64,000 bases of DNA from Euptelea pleiosperma (Eukaryota; Streptophyta; Magnoliopsida; Ranunculales; Eupteleaceae). The position numbers were made by a program, and so were the translations under genes. Numbering within the stretch: the first letter of the stretch is position 1; each line of letters opens with the position of its first letter. The stretch spans positions 62,001 through 126,000 of the forward strand of contig JASUTR010000122.1 in the NCBI GenBank assembly GCA_035048495.1, read 5' to 3'. The notes under the pieces are model-generated. The model did not search any database. It saw only the letters and a program-made list of their open reading frames with translations, and was not told where the DNA came from. Positions 63,601 to 64,000 of the stretch are shown piece after piece.

Positions 63601-64000
63601 TGGTCGCTGGATCCCGCCTTTTGCTAATACTCAAGAATTGGAGCAGATCTGGGGGAATCTTATCAAAGTTGACATTGATCCGTTAATGCCTCAGGATGAT
63701 ATTGTATGGACCCCGTCTCTATCTGGCAATTTTACTCTGAAGTCAGCATACGAGTCTGTTCGTCCACATGGTGATAAAGTAGACTGGAGCAACATTATTT
63801 GGAGTGTTGAGGCTATTCCAAGACATAGCTTTATAGCATGGCTTGCTGTAAATGGGGGTCTTCTTACTAAGGATAAGCCACAGGTCAGGCATATTATCAC
63901 CGACTTTCGTTGTTGTCTTTGTTGGAGATCCGATGAATGTGTTAAACATCTATTCTTTGAGTGTCCTTATACTAAAGCCATTTGGACAGAGGTACTTAAG
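60659..64000 (+). CDS. ORF2: LINE ORF2 polyprotein, endonuclease and reverse transcriptase (3' partial)
   Basis: Makes the target nick and reverse-transcribes the LINE RNA there. Starts at ATG 60659 (MNKIAVWNIRGLN) and stays open for 1,114 codons to the window edge. APE-type endonuclease, residues about 4-232: WNIRG (7-11), ETK (37-39, metal-binding Glu), GDFN (140-143) and SDHCP (226-230, catalytic Asp-His). A charged, probably coiled-coil linker (about 277-325) leads to WLKLGDSN (357-364), common in plant LINEs. Reverse transcriptase, about 440-765: APGPDGF (460-466), YRPIS (519-523), motif A KIDLKKAYD (Asp588), RQGDP (646-650), motif C FADD (692-695) and a YLG block near 760. The C-terminal zf-RVT region (about 1025-1108) has Cys1085, Cys1088, His1097 and Cys1102. 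All catalytic residues I looked for are present. An RNase H domain, found in some plant LINEs, would lie beyond the window. Confidence 0.95.
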   Translation, partial: MNKIAVWNIRGLNDAQKQREVKSLIKLKKISILGLLETKVKSVCSGIIQAKICPGWSCDANYSAAANGRIWLLWDPMAVDIQVMYKSHQAIHCMVRDKVGTNNFQLTVIYADNKKEVRRDLWAQLITIAGGISEPWTVLGDFNTIRFAEEKIGGGPINLRSMQDINDCIDKTGLRDLKAIGMKYTWSNKSHGMHQILCKLDRVLVNNLWVDNFNDTEADFLPPGVSDHCPMFLTWFSKNIGGIKPFKFFNFWVEHPQFLDIVSAVWQNPIAGNPMYKLTQKLKMLKAKLKDWNKNNFNDLKKQVALAKAELDSIQRLIQLNPGDIDISNQESIILHRYATLAAFEESHTKQKSRINWLKLGDSNSAVFYNSLKARRARNSILSLYDQNNQKITETNQLKGEIIRYFQAQLGSVQDQYNVDIIRSLHFDKTLSENQRNDMVKDITEEEIQQVLFSMDDSKAPGPDGFNACFFKKSWNIIRADFIKAMKNFFRSHKLSGGVNSTFITLIPKVSNPSSLNDYRPISCCNVVYKCISKVLANRMKPCLPSIVEPSQSAFIKGRSIGDNIMICHELFRNYHKHGSPRCTVKIDLKKAYDNLRWEFVVELLHKLNFHLDFIDWLWVCMSTVKFSILVNGTPEGYFEGRKGIRQGDPISPYIFVLAMGVFNVLIQKSALEGHFKLHPKCTNPFITHLCFADDLMVFFGGDVPSAATINDILILFAEISGLEANRSKSTIFCSGVEPTTKEEIIDILGFIEGSIPIRYLGLLLVSSRLSAIDCQPLLDRISARIQSWKGKCLSYAGRVELVRSVLSNIQSYWSFSFLLPMKVIKKMETICARFIWGGPDLLRKTPAISWKKVCYPKEEGGLGIKHLGRWNKASILRHIFAIAANKENLWVAWTKAHLIKRQHFWSMKIPQNCSWVWRKVLAMRPLAQTCILHIIGNGRTTSIWHDPWHPNGILLESFFRNQRFDSNLKIHDTVESLISNGRWIPPFANTQELEQIWGNLIKVDIDPLMPQDDIVWTPSLSGNFTLKSAYESVRPHGDKVDWSNIIWSVEAIPRHSFIAWLAVNGGLLTKDKPQVRHIITDFRCCLCWRSDECVKHLFFECPYTKAIWTEVLK

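Larger units (their letters stand above)
59103..64000 (+). mobile_element. Plant L1-type LINE retrotransposon, 5' complete, 3' end outside the window
   Basis: A non-LTR retrotransposon begins at the abrupt loss of satellite homology after 59102. It has a non-coding leader, an intact ORF1 (DUF4283-like domain plus CCHC knuckle), and an ORF2 with APE endonuclease, reverse transcriptase and zf-RVT motifs. Both frames are open, without stop or frameshift, for all visible 3.3 kb of ORF2. The element is in sense on the + strand while the adjoining satellite is reverse. The 5' target-site copy, if present, should be the last roughly 10-20 bases of satellite before 59103. The 3' UTR, poly(A) tail and right flank are not in the window. 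Open frames and a full leader suggest a recent, possibly competent insertion; this is inference. Confidence 0.95.

Noticed and set aside
61887..63949. Several 60-77 codon frames on both strands within ORF2
   Set aside because: All are shadows of the continuous 1,114-codon ORF2 frame, which carries the endonuclease and reverse transcriptase motifs.
60659..64000. Bacterial-type reverse transcriptase system (retron, DGR, group II intron) next to a repeat array
   Set aside because: The APE endonuclease, the plant LINE motif WLKLGDSN, the zf-RVT end and the DUF4283/CCHC ORF1 identify an L1-type LINE. The neighbouring repeats are an ordinary satellite.

Overview
The window is a eukaryotic chromosome, almost certainly a flowering plant. 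The evidence is the L1-type retrotransposon at the right end: its ORF1 combines a DUF4283-like domain with a CCHC knuckle, and its ORF2 ends in a zf-RVT domain, a combination typical of plant LINEs. I cannot name the species. No host gene, tRNA, rRNA or CRISPR array was found.

Positions 1-59102 are one tandem satellite array with a 177-bp monomer, about 333 units. From 1 to 44713 the monomers run in one orientation, here called forward and phased so that position 1 is monomer base 1. At 44713/44714 the orientation flips with no spacer, and the array runs reverse-complemented to 59102. The forward arm keeps exact 177-bp register over about 250 units, apart from three 68-bp truncated units that share one junction. 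The reverse arm has two small net indels, both in its last 3 kb.

The forward arm has two parts. From 1 to about 19.5 kb it is a patchwork of diverged monomers and nested segmental duplications. From 19.5 to 44.28 kb it is a much more homogeneous higher-order-repeat (HOR) tract, built from about a dozen monomer types arranged in 4- to 10-mer cassettes, including a tandem 10+7 (17-mer) arrangement. The reverse arm has its own HOR: a 16-mer (2,832 bp, internally 5+5+6) present about 2.9 times, followed by a duplicated 13-mer. Size, HOR structure and lack of genes fit a centromeric, pericentromeric or other heterochromatic satellite, but the sequence alone does not say which.

From 59103 to the window end lies a LINE in sense orientation: a 5' leader of about 295 bp, an intact ORF1 (422 codons) and an ORF2 overlapping it by 8 nt. 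ORF2 is open for 1,114 codons without a stop up to the window edge, with endonuclease, reverse transcriptase and zinc-knuckle motifs. Its 3' end, poly(A) tail and 3' target-site duplication are outside the window, so it cannot be decided here whether the LINE sits inside the satellite or marks its edge.
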